In this document: one piece after another, positions 63,897-64,000 of the stretch | Layout of the letters: the number at the start of each line of letters is the position of its first letter | Numbering within the stretch: position 1 is the stretch's first letter | Assembly: GCA_949358305.1 (NCBI GenBank) | Contig: OX442317.1 | Span: forward strand, 8,498,186 to 8,562,185 | Source: Strigamia acuminata | Lineage: Eukaryota; Arthropoda; Chilopoda; Geophilomorpha; Linotaeniidae | Reading direction: 5' to 3' | Length of the DNA stretch: 64,000 nucleotides | Notes under the pieces: model-generated | Told to the model about the DNA's origin: nothing | Seen by the model: only the letters and a program-made list of their open reading frames with translations | Databases searched by the model: none | Made by a program: the position numbers and the translations under genes

Positions 63897-64000
63897 TAAA
63901 TAATCTAAAATACAGGTTAACTCAATATGCTATTTCTTATGAATATTTCTCTTGGTTTAATGAATGTAGTAAAACATTAGACAATGTCTTAAATATTTTT
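63897..64000 (+). repeat. Inverted copy of the transposase segment, running off the window
   Basis: It is the reverse complement of 63481-63584 with no difference seen. It makes a palindrome with a spacer of about 310 bp and continues past the end of the window. Confidence 0.85.

Overview
This window comes from an animal nuclear genome, most likely an arthropod. The genes have short AT-rich introns with GT/AG borders, TATA boxes and AATAAA signals. The backbone is a tandem family of secreted GMC oxidoreductases, and the DNA between them is packed with transposons of the kinds common in arthropods (Ty3/gypsy-type LTR elements, hAT, pogo-like, Tc1, P-like, LINE and many foldback elements). I cannot name the species. 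All comparisons were made by eye between copies inside the window.

Backbone: six plus-strand copies of one nine-exon GMC gene. GMC-A (1882-4168), GMC-C (9091-12400), GMC-E (31795-34711) and GMC-F (58140-60453) stay open through all nine exons and keep both catalytic histidines, giving 588, 588, 592 and 606 residues. GMC-B (5389-7184) is a truncated pseudogene. GMC-D (13073-15444) has a nonsense codon in the signal peptide, a lost splice acceptor and a shifted stop codon, and a retrotransposon sits in its tail. The copies share upstream blocks with a TATA box and downstream blocks with a TCTCGAT-rich tract, so the array grew by duplication of whole units.

Mobile layer: (1) 15365-28482 is a 13.1-kb gypsy-type element (E1, minus strand) with apparently identical 1041-bp LTRs, Gag, Pol and a 954-aa third ORF of unknown function with two CXXCXGXG motifs. 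(2) 29459-30928 is a solo LTR carrying a CAGCTG-rich foldback element. (3) 35232-42381 is a decayed gypsy-type element (E3, minus strand) holding a hAT-like element, which itself contains a nearly perfect 12-bp minisatellite of about 67 copies. (4) 42906-44323 is a putative solo LTR rich in stem-loops, four of them sharing flanks but not stem sequence. (5) 44553-57256 is a 12.7-kb block absent from the matching place upstream of GMC-D. It contains a solo LTR, a foldback, a pogo-like MITE, a hAT MITE and a second solo LTR. That second LTR is interrupted by a DNA element, which is in turn interrupted by gypsy-type element E2. E2 has an internal deletion, an inverted gag-like segment, an inverted partial LTR and a spliced third ORF of about 946 aa. 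(6) 60609-62248 is a Tc1-type element whose long inverted arms contain the end of a transposase gene. (7) 63367-64000 is a P-element-like transposase fragment with an inverted copy running off the window.

The most unusual material is the two unrelated large third ORFs in E1 and E2, the stem-loop array, the foldback with tRNA-Ser-like sequence inside a GMC-C intron, and the repeated appearance of inverted duplications throughout the window.
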